Source: Halobellus limi
GTDB taxonomy: Archaea; Halobacteriota; Halobacteria; Halobacteriales; Haloferacaceae
Assembly: GCF_004799685.1 (NCBI RefSeq)
Contig: NZ_CP031311.1
Span: 186,001 to 250,000, forward strand
Direction of reading: 5' to 3'
DNA length: 64,000 nucleotides
Shown here: positions 24,547 to 33,432 of the stretch, piece after piece
Position numbering within the stretch: position 1 is the stretch's first letter
Layout of the letters: every line of letters begins with the position of its first letter
Program-made: the position numbers and the translations under genes
The notes under the pieces: generated by a model
Seen by the model: only the letters and a program-made list of their open reading frames with translations
Told to the model about the DNA's origin: nothing
The model's database searches: none

Positions 24547-26394
24547 GTGGACCCCGATCGGATTCCCTCGTCGTTTCCGGCCCCGAGCTACCGCGGCGCG
24601 CAGGAGGAGGCGCTCTCGGACATCCGCGACGCCTTCGCCGCCGGCAACGACGTCGTCCTCGTCCGCGCGCCGACGGGGAGCGGCAAGTCGCTCCTCGCGC
24701 GGGCGATCGCGGGCGCGGCGGCGACGACAGACGACGTCTCACCCGCCGAGGCGACCGACGCCTACTACACCACGCCGCAGGTCTCCCAGCTCGACGACGT
24801 CGCCGCCGACCCGCTCCTCGACGACCTGAACGTGATCCGGGGGAAGTCGAACTACACGTGCATCCTGAACGGCGAGACCGACACGCCGGTTGACCGCGCG
24901 CCGTGCGCCAGACAGGCGGGGTTCGACTGCTCGGTCCGACACCGCTGTCCGTACTTCTCCGACCGGGCGATCGCCTCGAACCGCCGCATCGCCGCGATGA
25001 CGCTGGCGTACTTCATGCAGACCGCCGGCTCCGAGGTCTTCCGCAAGCGCGACGTCGTCGTGATCGACGAGGCCCACGGCCTCGCCGAGTGGGCGGAGAT
25101 GTACGCGACCGTGGATCTGAACCCCCGGACGGTGCCGGTCTGGGACGACGTGGGGGTCCCGGACGTCGCCGCCGACGGCGACCCGCTCGAACGGACCGTC
25201 CGCTTCGCCGAGTCGCTCGCGGGCGTCGCCGAGCGGGCGAAAGACGAACTGCTCAGGAAGCCCGAACTGACGCCCGAGGAGGCGGCGCGCCGCGACCGCC
25301 TGCAGGAACTCCGCTCGGAGCTCCAGTGGTTCGTCGAGGACTACCGGAACCCCGAGAGCCCGACGACGTGGGTCGTCGACCAGCCCGACGGCGAGGGAAG
25401 CCCGATCACCATCAAGCCGCTCGACCCGGCGCGGTATCTCCATCACACCGTCTGGGACCGCGGCAACAAGTTCGCGCTCCTGTCGGCGACGATCCTGAAC
25501 AAAGAAGCGTTCTGTCGGGGCGTCGGTCTCGACCCCGCGGACGTCGCCCTCGTCGACGTCGAGCACACCTTCCCGGTCGAGAACCGCCCGCTGTACGACG
25601 TGACGCGGGGGAAGATGACCTACGACGAGCGCGAGGAGACGCTCCCGAAGGTGGCAAAGACGTTAGTCCGGATTATGGCGGCCCATCCCGACGAGAAAGG
25701 CCTCGTCCACTGTCACTCCTACGCGATCCAGTCCGAACTTCGAAAGCGACTCGCCCGGCTCGGCCTCGGCGGTCGCGTCCGGGCGCACGACCGGGAGAAC
25801 CGCGACGCCGAACTCGACTCCTGGAAGGCGACCGACGACCCCGACGTCTTCCTCTCGGTCAAGATGGAGGAGGCGCTCGACCTCGCCGGCGACCTCTGCC
25901 GCTGGCAGGTCGTCTGCAAGGCCCCCTATCTCAACACGAACGACTCGCGCGTCGCGCGCCGCCTCGAAGAGGGGCAGTGGGCGTGGTACCGACGCGCCGC
26001 GCTTCGGACCGTGATTCAGGCCTGCGGTCGCGTCGTCCGCGCGCCGGACGACTACGGCGCGACCTACCTCGCCGACTCGTCGCTGCTCGACCTGTTCGAG
26101 CGGACGCGGAGCGACATGCCCGGCTGGTTCCGCGAGCAGGTCGATCGACTGTCGGAGCCCGACCTCCCCGAGTTCGATCAGGTCGCCGCCGGCGGCGCGG
26201 CCGGATCGACGTCGAGCACGCACGGCTCGCAGTCGTCGACGACGAACCGCCGTCGGACGTCGAATCGGGAGGGTGGGGCGTCGACGACGGGGTCGTCTCG
26301 ACCCACCGGCTCGAACGCGGGCCGTTCGCCGTCCGGCGGATCCGACGACGATCGATCGGCTCACCCGCTCTCTGACGTCTGGGGCGACGGCTGA
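24547..26394 (+). CDS. XPD/Rad3-like superfamily 2 DNA helicase
   Basis: The 615-aa protein has Walker A APTGSGKS (41-48), DEAH in 'VVVIDEAHG', a motif III-like 'FALLSATIL', and a C-terminal helicase domain ending in 'QACGRVVRAPDDYGA'. Four cysteines between motifs Ia and II (C in NYTC, APC, FDC and HRC) match the Fe-S cluster position of XPD/DinG helicases, so it probably unwinds DNA 5' to 3' in repair. The last 70 residues are a Ser/Thr/Gly-rich tail likely to be disordered. The GTG start is supported by the upstream TATA. Confidence 0.9.
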   Translation: MDPDRIPSSFPAPSYRGAQEEALSDIRDAFAAGNDVVLVRAPTGSGKSLLARAIAGAAATTDDVSPAEATDAYYTTPQVSQLDDVAADPLLDDLNVIRGKSNYTCILNGETDTPVDRAPCARQAGFDCSVRHRCPYFSDRAIASNRRIAAMTLAYFMQTAGSEVFRKRDVVVIDEAHGLAEWAEMYATVDLNPRTVPVWDDVGVPDVAADGDPLERTVRFAESLAGVAERAKDELLRKPELTPEEAARRDRLQELRSELQWFVEDYRNPESPTTWVVDQPDGEGSPITIKPLDPARYLHHTVWDRGNKFALLSATILNKEAFCRGVGLDPADVALVDVEHTFPVENRPLYDVTRGKMTYDEREETLPKVAKTLVRIMAAHPDEKGLVHCHSYAIQSELRKRLARLGLGGRVRAHDRENRDAELDSWKATDDPDVFLSVKMEEALDLAGDLCRWQVVCKAPYLNTNDSRVARRLEEGQWAWYRRAALRTVIQACGRVVRAPDDYGATYLADSSLLDLFERTRSDMPGWFREQVDRLSEPDLPEFDQVAAGGAAGSTSSTHGSQSSTTNRRRTSNREGGASTTGSSRPTGSNAGRSPSGGSDDDRSAHPLSDVWGDG

Positions 26395-26452
26395 CGACCG
26401 TTACCGACAGGGGCCACCGCCGAGACCGGACTCCCGCGGTCGACGCGGCCGC

Positions 26453-26539
26453 TCAGAAGAGGAGCACCGCTCCGTAGGCGAACGAGGAGCCGACCATCAG
26501 AAGGACGAGTATCAGCGCGAGCACCTGCTGTCGATCCAT
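26453..26539 (-). CDS. 28-aa single-helix membrane microprotein
   Basis: The 29 codons on the minus strand read MDRQQVLALILVLLMVGSSF and end in YGAVLLF. This is one membrane helix with a short N-terminal polar head. Near-identical small proteins with the MDR(R/Q)Q start recur in haloarchaeal genomes as I remember them, but no function is known. It is too short for normal gene callers. Confidence 0.6.
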   Translation of the reverse strand: MDRQQVLALILVLLMVGSSFAYGAVLLF

Positions 26540-26639
26540 ACCCGGCGTTCGTCCTCCGCCGATTCAATTCTTTCGCCCCGGCGACGCGTTCCACGGGGTC
26601 GGTGTGCGACCTCACGGTGAATCCGCCCGATCCCGAAAC

Positions 26640-26795
26640 AAGTAATTAATGAATGTTAATTTAGGTTTAGAAAGAATATCTGAATCCGGAAAATACCGGA
26701 CGTTCGTTTTCTATAGTGGCTCTCTAATTGTTGTTTGAGACGGTATATCACAGAATACTTAACACTACTCACCTCGTGTAGACGAGTGTCCGGCA
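26640..26795 (+). promoter_or_regulatory. AT-rich island ahead of the small HTH gene
   Basis: This stretch is strikingly AT-rich compared with everything around it ('taattaatgaatgttaattt', later 'acttaacac' near 26757). The box near 26757-26765 could be the TATA of the gene at 26796, though it is about 35 bases away. It contains no reading frame with family features. Confidence 0.55.
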
Positions 26796-26984
26796 ATGTA
26801 TACCCACGGGCTGAACACGGCGATGACCCTGTACCGGAACGGAACACTGACGCTCTCGCAGGCGGCGTCACGCGCTGGCCGCTCGACGGACGCGTTCGCC
26901 ACGGCGCTCGTGCGGCACGGTATCACGGTCCGCGAGAAGCAGGCGGGATCGCGGACGGCGGAGGGGTCGGTTCGGGCCGACTGA
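26796..26984 (+). CDS. 62-aa helix-turn-helix-like haloarchaeal protein
   Basis: The product begins 'MYTHGLNTAMTLYRNGTLTL' and continues 'SQAASRAGRSTDAFATALVR', which reads as a small helix-turn-helix of the UPF0175/Fis-like kind seen in short haloarchaeal proteins. It has a basic tail. It may be a DNA-binding regulator, but this rests only on the helical pattern. It follows an AT-rich upstream region. Confidence 0.65.
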   Translation: MYTHGLNTAMTLYRNGTLTLSQAASRAGRSTDAFATALVRHGITVREKQAGSRTAEGSVRAD

Positions 26985-27039
26985 CCGGTTCTGTCGCATC
27001 GGCCGCTCGTTCACTGGGTCTCCGAGTCGACGTCGCCGC

Positions 27040-28158
27040 TTACTCGGCGCGCTCGTCGGAATCTGGGAGAATGTGCAGTCCGGCGCGGCTCTTCAACACC
27101 GACACGGTGTCGGCGTCGCTGTCGACGTACGACGGCCGTGAGACCGTCTTCGATTCGTACGTCTCGGGGTCGAGCACCTGGATCGCGTACTCGTCTTCGA
27201 CGGTCACGACCGTGGTCTCGGTCGCCTCGTCGGCGGTCCCGAGCAGTCTGGCGTCGGGGCTCTCGCCCTCCTCGAAGGCCGCTTCGTAGGGCTCGCCGGT
27301 GGTGAGCCGAACGCCCTTCAGGTTCCCGCGGACGCTCCTGACGAGCACCGGTCCCTCGTCGTCGTCGGGGTTCACCACGTCGCCGGGCGTGAACCTCGGA
27401 AGCCGCACGGCGTAGGTCACCCGGTAGACCTCGTTGCCGTCGCCGTCCTCGGTCACGAGCGTCGGGTACTCCTCGACGTTGCCGCCGAGCTCTCTGACGA
27501 TCCGTTTCGCGACCCCGCCGCCCATCTGGTTCGTCGAGATCTTGATGTCAGTACCGTCGTCGGTCTCTGTGATCTCGGAGATGAACGCCTCGCGGTCGCC
27601 GGTCGCCTCGCGCTCTGCGACGTACGATTCTGCGATCTCGACTGCCCGCTGTTCCTCTTCGGGCGTGGGCGTCCGTTCCTCGGCACGCACCTGGACGATG
27701 CTGGCGTAGTAACCGCCGGCGATCCGGCCGCAGCGGTCGCAGGTCTGCCGGGAGATGTAGACCGGGACCGTCACGGTCTCCTCGCGGTAGGTGTCGCGGA
27801 CGATCCCGCCGAAGGTGCAGTGCATCCGGATCGTGTTCTCGTCGATCTGTTCGGGCTCGACGCCCCAGCGGACGTCCTCGGCCTTCAGGTGGACGCCGAG
27901 GGCCTCGGTCACCTGCTCGATCGCGACGTCCGTGTAGTCTTCGGCGTCGACGTCGACCCAGCGGTTGCCCTTGTGGACCGCGCCGCACTGCGAACAGACG
28001 CGGACCTCGATCCGGTCGGGCGCGTCGACGAGGTCGAAGTCCTCGAAGTAACAGTCGTCACAGAGGACGGCGTCGCGCTCGCGGGGCTCGCCGGGAAGCG
28101 GGTCCGCGCGCTCCGGAACCGGATCCCCACAGCGAGGGCAGAAGTCTCCCGAACTCAT
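27040..28158 (-). CDS. NMD3-like zinc-ribbon protein
   Basis: The 372-aa protein resembles the archaeal NMD3 family, whose eukaryotic member exports the 60S ribosomal subunit. In archaea a ribosome-assembly or subunit role is assumed. It begins MSSGDFCPRCGD, has further CDDC, CSQC and CDRC pairs for at least two zinc ribbons (residues 5-170), then beta-rich domains with 'ISTNQMGGGVAKRIVRELG' near 205. The end matches the OB-like part. Starting at 28158 avoids a longer shadow. It is divergent from htpX. Confidence 0.85.
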   Translation of the reverse strand: MSSGDFCPRCGDPVPERADPLPGEPRERDAVLCDDCYFEDFDLVDAPDRIEVRVCSQCGAVHKGNRWVDVDAEDYTDVAIEQVTEALGVHLKAEDVRWGVEPEQIDENTIRMHCTFGGIVRDTYREETVTVPVYISRQTCDRCGRIAGGYYASIVQVRAEERTPTPEEEQRAVEIAESYVAEREATGDREAFISEITETDDGTDIKISTNQMGGGVAKRIVRELGGNVEEYPTLVTEDGDGNEVYRVTYAVRLPRFTPGDVVNPDDDEGPVLVRSVRGNLKGVRLTTGEPYEAAFEEGESPDARLLGTADEATETTVVTVEDEYAIQVLDPETYESKTVSRPSYVDSDADTVSVLKSRAGLHILPDSDERAE

Positions 28159-28257
28159 CGGTTCCCGTAGACGACCGAGGCGGTTAAGCGCGACGAAGCG
28201 AGCCGGACGCGGCAAGCCGTCTCTGGACGCCCGAACGGCCTCCGTTCCTGCAACACC

Positions 28258-28265
28258 GTTTATTA
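28258..28265 (+). promoter_or_regulatory. TATA box of htpX
   Basis: The box 'gtttatta' lies about 25 bases before the htpX ATG at 28287. Confidence 0.6.
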
Positions 28266-28286
28266 CCCCGAAGCCGTAGGTCGGGT

Positions 28287-29156
28287 ATGGAGTGGAAACC
28301 CGACTGGGGACTCAGGGGCCGGATGGTCCTCACGATGTTCCTGCTTTTCGCCCTCTATCTCGTCTTCGTGGGGGCGCTGTGGCAGACGAACTCGTTCGCC
28401 TTCCTCCCGCTGATGGGCGTGTTCGTCCTCGCGCAGTTCTTCTTCAGCGACAAACTGGCGCTGTACAGTATGGGCGCGAAGGAGGTCTCCGAGGAGGAGT
28501 ACCCGGAGCTTCACGCGACGGTGTCGCGGCTCAGCCAGCAGGCCGACCTGCCGAAGCCCACCGTCGCCGTCGCCGACTCGCGCGTCCCGAACGCGTTCGC
28601 GGCCGGGCGCTCACAGAAGAACTCGACGGTCTGCGTGACGACCGGTCTCCTCCGGACGCTCGACCGCGACGAACTGGAGGGCGTGATCGCGCACGAACTC
28701 GCCCACGTGAAGAACCGCGACGTGATGGTGATGACCATCGCGTCGTTCCTCTCGACGGTCGCGTTTATGATCGTCCGGATGGGCTTCTGGTTCGGCGGCG
28801 GGCGGAACCGGCAGGGCGGCGGCGGCTTCCTCGTCGCCATCGTCGCCTCGCTGGTCGTCTGGATCGTCTCGTTCTTCCTGATCCGCGCGCTCTCTCGGTA
28901 CCGCGAGTTCGCGGCCGACCGCGGCGGCGCGCTCATCACGGGGCGTCCCTCGGCGCTCGCCTCCGCGCTCCTGAAGATCGACGGCCGGATGGACAAGGTC
29001 CCGAAGGAGGACCTCCGCGAGCAGTCGGAGATGAACGCGTTCTTCATCGTCCCGCTGAAGAGCGACGTCATCGGGCGACTGTTCAGCACCCACCCGGCGA
29101 CGGAGAAGCGCGTCGACCGCCTGCGCGACCTCGAACGGGAACTGGAGTCACGCTGA
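28287..29156 (+). CDS. htpX: Membrane zinc metalloprotease HtpX (M48)
   Basis: The 289-aa M48 peptidase degrades or clips damaged membrane proteins. It has two N-terminal helices (15-33, 36-54), the zinc motif HELAH (136-140), two central helices (150-170, 185-205) and the downstream 'YREFAADRGGALIT' with the third zinc ligand Glu. The following pspAB gene, 27 bases later, is a usual partner in archaea and actinobacteria, so the pair probably works in envelope stress. Confidence 0.93.
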   Translation: MEWKPDWGLRGRMVLTMFLLFALYLVFVGALWQTNSFAFLPLMGVFVLAQFFFSDKLALYSMGAKEVSEEEYPELHATVSRLSQQADLPKPTVAVADSRVPNAFAAGRSQKNSTVCVTTGLLRTLDRDELEGVIAHELAHVKNRDVMVMTIASFLSTVAFMIVRMGFWFGGGRNRQGGGGFLVAIVASLVVWIVSFFLIRALSRYREFAADRGGALITGRPSALASALLKIDGRMDKVPKEDLREQSEMNAFFIVPLKSDVIGRLFSTHPATEKRVDRLRDLERELESR

Positions 29157-29183
29157 GATGTCGCTGACGGAGGGTACGCGCTG

Positions 29184-29825
29184 ATGGGCATCTTCGACGC
29201 GATCCGGTCGGTCCTCGGCACGAGCGCCGAGGCGGACGCGACCCGCGACGCCGACCCGGAGGATCTCTTCGGGATGAGCACCGCCTACGTCACGATGGAG
29301 GCCGACCTCGGATACACCTCCGTCGGGGCCGCGGCGCTCTGTTTCTCCGGCGTCGACAGCACCGACTTCGCCGAGACGGTCGAGGACGTCGAGGCGATCC
29401 TCCGCGCCGGCGAGGAGGAGACCGGCACGGCGTTCGAAGTCCGCGAGGACAGCCACGGCTGGGAGTGGGTGGTCCTCCGCGACGACGACCCCGAGGACCT
29501 GGTGACGAGCGTCCACTTCGCGGCCGACGAGTTCATCGAGCGGGGCTACGGCTCGCGGCTGCTCGCGGCGGTCTTCGGCTTCGAGCGCGCCGGAGCGGAC
29601 CGTAGCGGAGGCGGGAGCGGCGGAGACGCCGACCGCGCCTACTGGATCTACTCGTTCCGGCGGGGCGCGTACTACCCGTTCGCACCGCAGCGCGGCAAGG
29701 AGCGGAACCAGCGACTGGAGTTCAAGCTCGAATCGATGCTCGACGGCGAACTGGGCATCGAGGACGACGAGTCCTACTGGTACCCGATGTGGCCCGACCG
29801 CGACGGCGGCCACCCCTGGGAGTGA
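29184..29825 (+). CDS. pspAB: PspA-associated protein PspAB
   Basis: The 213-aa soluble protein starts 'MGIFDAIRSVLGTSAEADAT' and contains 'GYTSVGAAALCFSGVD', 'YGSRLLAAVFGFE' and 'RRGAYYPFAPQRGKERNQRL', which fit the PspAB family. The gene lies directly behind htpX in the same direction, as is typical. It probably helps the Psp/HtpX membrane-stress response; the biochemical role is unknown. A Gly/Ser insert near residue 140 is local to this lineage. Confidence 0.85.
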   Translation: MGIFDAIRSVLGTSAEADATRDADPEDLFGMSTAYVTMEADLGYTSVGAAALCFSGVDSTDFAETVEDVEAILRAGEEETGTAFEVREDSHGWEWVVLRDDDPEDLVTSVHFAADEFIERGYGSRLLAAVFGFERAGADRSGGGSGGDADRAYWIYSFRRGAYYPFAPQRGKERNQRLEFKLESMLDGELGIEDDESYWYPMWPDRDGGHPWE

Positions 29826-29835
29826 GCGATCTGGC

Positions 29836-29981
29836 GAACAGTCGGCACGACGGTTTCTGCCCGGACACTCCGGATTCGGACCGGTTCTCCCGCGCCGACG
29901 TGCCGAACGACCGCGGCTCGACGCGGGGCGATCTCCAGCGCACGCCGCGTCTGGCCGCCCGATCGCGTATAAACGCTCGCC
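29836..29981 (+). promoter_or_regulatory. Promoter-like module, copy B (of three)
   Basis: The left half-site tcggcac is at 29842-29848, the right half-site gtgccga at 29900-29906 (51 bases between them). The shared block with 'tcgacgcggggcga' and 'tctggccgcccgatcg' follows, then the TATA-like cgtataaa at 29966-29973. The right half-site to TATA gap is 59 bases. It points to the Tat lipoprotein gene at 30041. Confidence 0.7.
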
Positions 29982-30007
29982 GCGATCGGCGGTGGCCGTT
30001 CCCGTGG

Positions 30008-30016
30008 CTATTTTAT
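30008..30016 (+). promoter_or_regulatory. Proximal TATA box of the lipoprotein pair
   Basis: The box 'ctattttat' is about 29 bases before the ATG at 30041. It is separate from and downstream of module copy B. Confidence 0.6.
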
Positions 30017-30040
30017 TCTCCTCCCGAGTAGTTCCGGTCG

Positions 30041-30709
30041 ATGCCCTCCAACACGCCCTCCTCGAGTAGGCGACGCCTCCTCCAGTCGACGGCGGCGCTC
30101 CTCGGGGTCTCCGCGCTCGCCGGCTGCGGCGGCAGCGGTTCCGCTTCGGGAACCGCCCGCGCGGGGCCGAACGTCGAACCGCCCGAAGACGCTCTGACCG
30201 ACCCGACGCACGTCAGCCTCCGGAGCTCCGAACTGGCTCCGATCGTCGAGGAACCGGACTCGGAGACGGACGCGTCGGAGAGCGATTCCACCGGCACGCC
30301 GCGGTTCGACGATTGGCAACACGACCTCGTCGCTGACGCCGAACGGGCCGCGTCGCTCACGTTCGCGGACGTCGACGGCGCCGACGAGGCCCGCGCGCTC
30401 CTCGAGGAGACCGACTTCGAGTCGGAGTCGGTGTACGTCGAGGGCCACGTCGTGCCCGAGTGCTACGAGCGACGGCTCTGCTGGGTCCGGTGGACCGACT
30501 CCGAGATCGAGACCGACTACGCGCGGATCCTCCGCGACGCCGACGTCGCCTGCGAGGCCGACGCCGACGACTTCGTGACGAACCTCATCCGCATCCCGGC
30601 CGCGCTGAACCCCGACGACGTCCGGAGCTACGGATCCAGCAGCGGCGGCGGTCGCTGTCGGACGCCGACGGGTGAATCGATGGCGACCGGGGAGGGAGAA
30701 GGGGAGTGA
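30041..30709 (+). CDS. Tat-exported lipoprotein of unknown function (first of pair)
   Basis: The 222-aa protein begins with a twin-arginine signal (SSSRRRLLQSTAALLGVSAL) and a lipobox ALAGCG, so it is likely lipid-anchored outside the cell at Cys 29. The mature part is acidic. Two cysteines in 'VVPECYERRLCWVRW' suggest a disulfide. No domain is recognised. Its stop overlaps the GTG start of the next lipoprotein gene (GTGA), so the two are translationally coupled. Confidence 0.8.
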   Translation: MPSNTPSSSRRRLLQSTAALLGVSALAGCGGSGSASGTARAGPNVEPPEDALTDPTHVSLRSSELAPIVEEPDSETDASESDSTGTPRFDDWQHDLVADAERAASLTFADVDGADEARALLEETDFESESVYVEGHVVPECYERRLCWVRWTDSEIETDYARILRDADVACEADADDFVTNLIRIPAALNPDDVRSYGSSSGGGRCRTPTGESMATGEGEGE

Positions 30710-32061
30710 CCCGAACGCCTTCGGGATCCCGGCAAGACAGTCGTCTCGGCCGTCGAGAGGTACTCGCGCTCTCCGGCGCGCTGGGGCTCACGTCCCTCGC
30801 GGGGTGTCTCGATCAGCTCCCCGGATCGGGCCCCGAGACGATCGACGGCGACGCGCTCGCGGCCGTCGTCGACGGCGAGGCGCCCGAGATCTCCGAGACG
30901 CTCCCGGTCGACATCGATGCGTCGTTCGTCGCCGACCAGCGCGAGATCGCCGAGGGGAAACTCGACTCGGTGCCCGCGCCGTTCGACGAGAAGCAGATAC
31001 CGAACGGGGTGATCCGCGAACGGGCGAACGGGGAGTACGAGGCCGCACGCGAGGCGATCGGCGCGTCTTCGGGAGACGGGACGGCCTACGAGCGGCTCGA
31101 CCGCACGACCCGAGCCCGGGCGAGCGCACACGAGGTACAGACCGCCTGGCGCGCGATCGAGGGTGACGCGACCGTCGACGATCTCCGCGAGTCACGGAGG
31201 ACCGTCGACGCCGACGTCGACGCGTTGGCTTCCCGATGGGAGTACGTCGGCGACGACCCGGTGCGGGCGGCGGTCGTCCACGCGGAGATCGAACGCGAGA
31301 TCCGTGGCGCGCGGAACTGGCTGTCGTTCCGAGAGCGCGACCTCGAACACGCGGCGGAGCAGCCGCTCGACTTCGCGGACCTCGCGGTCGACGTCGAACG
31401 CGCACGGACTTCGGAAGCGGTCGCGTCGTACTACTTCGATCAGTTTCGCGAGGGCCTCGGGGAGGAGACGACCCTCCGCGAGCGGTTCGCGGCCGCCCGA
31501 GACACTCTCGACGAGCGCGTCCGAACGCGCGGCGAGTCGCTCCCCGAGGAAACCGACGATCCGACCTCCCTCGTGGATCGGGACGTCGGCCGGACCGCCG
31601 GCGTGATCGCACTCGACGACGTCCTCCGGAACGCGCGGTGGCGCACCGAGGACCGCGGCGACGGGCGGGAGGGGCCGTCGCCCGCGAGCGCTGCCCTCGC
31701 TGCGACGGAGACGCTCGTGTATCTCCGGGCGTTCGAGGCGCTCCGCGAACGAATCGAGGGGGGCGACGACGTCGCCGTCGACGAGGCGGACGACGTCGCC
31801 GACCTCCGTACCGACGCCGTCGACGCGATCAGCGCCGCGCGCGAGGCGGATCGGAACCGCCTCGTCGTCGACGCTGTCCTCCCGCGGTTCGCCCGGGAGT
31901 TGCGCTGGATCGACGATCGGATTTCCCGATACGAGGGCGACACGCGGGTCGACTTCGCCGAGCGCGAGGCGGCCGGGTACGTCGTCGTCGCCGAAACGTG
32001 CCGAGCGGTGCCGTCCGTAAGCGCCGACGTGGCGGCGGCACTCCGCGGCGGAGACGCGTGA
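30706..32061 (+). CDS. Tat-exported helical lipoprotein of unknown function (second of pair)
   Basis: The 451-aa protein has a Tat-type signal ('LGRREVLALSGALGLTSLAG') and lipobox LAGC, giving a lipid anchor near Cys 34. The rest is alpha-helical and acidic ('ERDLEHAAEQPLDFADLAVD', 'RTAGVIALDDVLRNARWRTE'), without membrane segments or catalytic motifs that I can recognise. The GTG start at 30706 overlaps the previous stop by four bases. Together they may form one surface complex; that is inference from coupling. Confidence 0.8.
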   Translation: MTRTPSGSRQDSRLGRREVLALSGALGLTSLAGCLDQLPGSGPETIDGDALAAVVDGEAPEISETLPVDIDASFVADQREIAEGKLDSVPAPFDEKQIPNGVIRERANGEYEAAREAIGASSGDGTAYERLDRTTRARASAHEVQTAWRAIEGDATVDDLRESRRTVDADVDALASRWEYVGDDPVRAAVVHAEIEREIRGARNWLSFRERDLEHAAEQPLDFADLAVDVERARTSEAVASYYFDQFREGLGEETTLRERFAAARDTLDERVRTRGESLPEETDDPTSLVDRDVGRTAGVIALDDVLRNARWRTEDRGDGREGPSPASAALAATETLVYLRAFEALRERIEGGDDVAVDEADDVADLRTDAVDAISAAREADRNRLVVDAVLPRFARELRWIDDRISRYEGDTRVDFAEREAAGYVVVAETCRAVPSVSADVAAALRGGDA

Positions 32062-32171
32062 CCCACGGCGACGACGCGTAGCTCGCGGCCTTCGGTTTGA
32101 AACTTCGCCGACCCGAACCGCGAACGGCCTCCCCGTCGCGCGCTTTCACTTTCACTTTGGTGTTAACGAGG

Positions 32172-32179
32172 GTTTATGT
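32172..32179 (+). promoter_or_regulatory. TATA box of radA
   Basis: The box 'gtttatgt' is about 27-34 bases before the radA ATG at 32206, after an unusual 'tttcactttcacttt' repeat. Confidence 0.5.
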
Positions 32180-32205
32180 GCGAGCCCGACCCAGAGGCGG
32201 ATACA

Positions 32206-33237
32206 ATGCCAGAAGACGACCTCGAGAGTCTTCCCGGAGTGGGCCCCGCGACAGCGGACAAGCTGACCGAATCGGGATTCGAGAGCTATCAGGCGATCGC
32301 CGTCGCGAGTCCGGGCGAGATGTCCAACACGGCCGACGTCGGCGAATCGACCGCGGCCGACATCATCAACGCCGCCCGCGACGCCGCCGACATCGGCGGC
32401 TTCGAGACGGGTGCGACCGTCCTCGAACGGCGCGAGAAGATCGGGAAGCTCTCGTGGCTGATCCCCGAGGTCGACGAGCTCCTCGGCGGCGGGATCGAGA
32501 CGCAGTCGATCACCGAGGTGTACGGCGAGTTCGGCGCGGGCAAGTCGCAGGTCACCCACCAGATGGCCGTCAACGTCCAACTCCCGGAGGAACACGGCGG
32601 TCTCGGCGGCTCCTGTATCTTCATCGACTCCGAGGACACGTTCCGCCCCGAGCGGATCGACGACATGATCCGCGGCCTCGACGACGAGATCATCGCCGAC
32701 GTCCTGGAGCGACGCGAGATCGAGGGGTCGCCCGGCGACGAGGAGACGATGAACGACCTCCTGGACAGCTTCCTCGATCACATCCACGTCGCGAAGGCGT
32801 TCAACTCCAACCACCAGATCCTCCTCGCTGAGAAGGCCAAGGAACTCGCCCGCGACAACGAGGAGGCCGAGTTCCCCGTCCGCCTGCTCTGCGTCGACTC
32901 GCTCACCGCACACTTCCGCGCGGAGTACGTCGGCCGCGGTGAACTCGCCGAACGCCAGCAGAAGCTCAACAAGCACCTCCACGACCTGATGCGCATCGGC
33001 GACCTCTACAACACGGCCGTGCTGGTAACGAACCAGGTCGCCTCCAACCCCGACTCGTACTTCGGCGACCCGACCCAGCCGATCGGCGGCAACATCCTCG
33101 GACACACTTCGACGTTCCGGATGTACCTCCGGAAGTCGAAGGGCGACAAGCGGATCGTCAAACTCGTCGACGCACCCAACCTCGCCGACGGCGAGGCCGT
33201 GATGCGCGTTCAGGACGGCGGCCTGAAGCCTGAATAA
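32206..33237 (+). CDS. radA: DNA repair and recombination protein RadA
   Basis: RadA is the archaeal RecA/Rad51 recombinase that forms filaments on single-stranded DNA and drives strand exchange. The 343-aa protein has an N-terminal helix-hairpin-helix domain (about 8-60, '[19 protein letters not shown]'), Walker A GEFGAGKS (107-114), Walker B '[12 protein letters not shown]', loop regions with '[14 protein letters not shown]' and '[20 protein letters not shown]'. There is no intein. It is followed immediately by a structured 3' module. Confidence 0.97.
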   Translation: MPEDDLESLPGVGPATADKLTESGFESYQAIAVASPGEMSNTADVGESTAADIINAARDAADIGGFETGATVLERREKIGKLSWLIPEVDELLGGGIETQSITEVYGEFGAGKSQVTHQMAVNVQLPEEHGGLGGSCIFIDSEDTFRPERIDDMIRGLDDEIIADVLERREIEGSPGDEETMNDLLDSFLDHIHVAKAFNSNHQILLAEKAKELARDNEEAEFPVRLLCVDSLTAHFRAEYVGRGELAERQQKLNKHLHDLMRIGDLYNTAVLVTNQVASNPDSYFGDPTQPIGGNILGHTSTFRMYLRKSKGDKRIVKLVDAPNLADGEAVMRVQDGGLKPE

Positions 33238-33358
33238 ACACCTACCTTTTTGTGCGGAGGGTTTCCTCGCTCACTTCGTTCGCTGCGGGAACCCTCCGCG
33301 CAAAAACCTAGAGGGAAAAATGCCGCCGACTTCACGGCCTTCGGCCGTTCGTCGGCGG
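33238..33358 (+). repeat. Stop-proximal structured 3' module, copy 1 (behind radA)
   Basis: The module begins at the radA stop with 'acacctacctttttgtgcgg'. A long stem pairs tttttg...gcggagggtt (33247-33263) with aaccctccgc.gcaaaaa (33290-33306), followed by 'cctagagggaaaaatg' and a second hairpin ccgccgac...gtcggcgg (33323-33358). It is likely a terminator or 3' UTR element. Copies 2 and 3 lie behind sufU and the DUF424 gene. Confidence 0.65.
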
Positions 33359-33432
33359 TGAACCGCTCGCTCACTTCGTTCGCGCGCGGATGCTCAACAC
33401 AGAAGACGTGCCTGTCGATCAGTACAGGGCAA

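Noticed and set aside
26640-26795. Replication origin in the AT-rich island
   Set aside because: No origin-recognition-box pairs are visible and no orc1/cdc6 gene is in the window.
32137-32160. 'tttcacttt' repeats before radA as a regulatory array
   Set aside because: There are only about three short copies, and they cannot be separated from ordinary pyrimidine-rich promoter sequence by eye.
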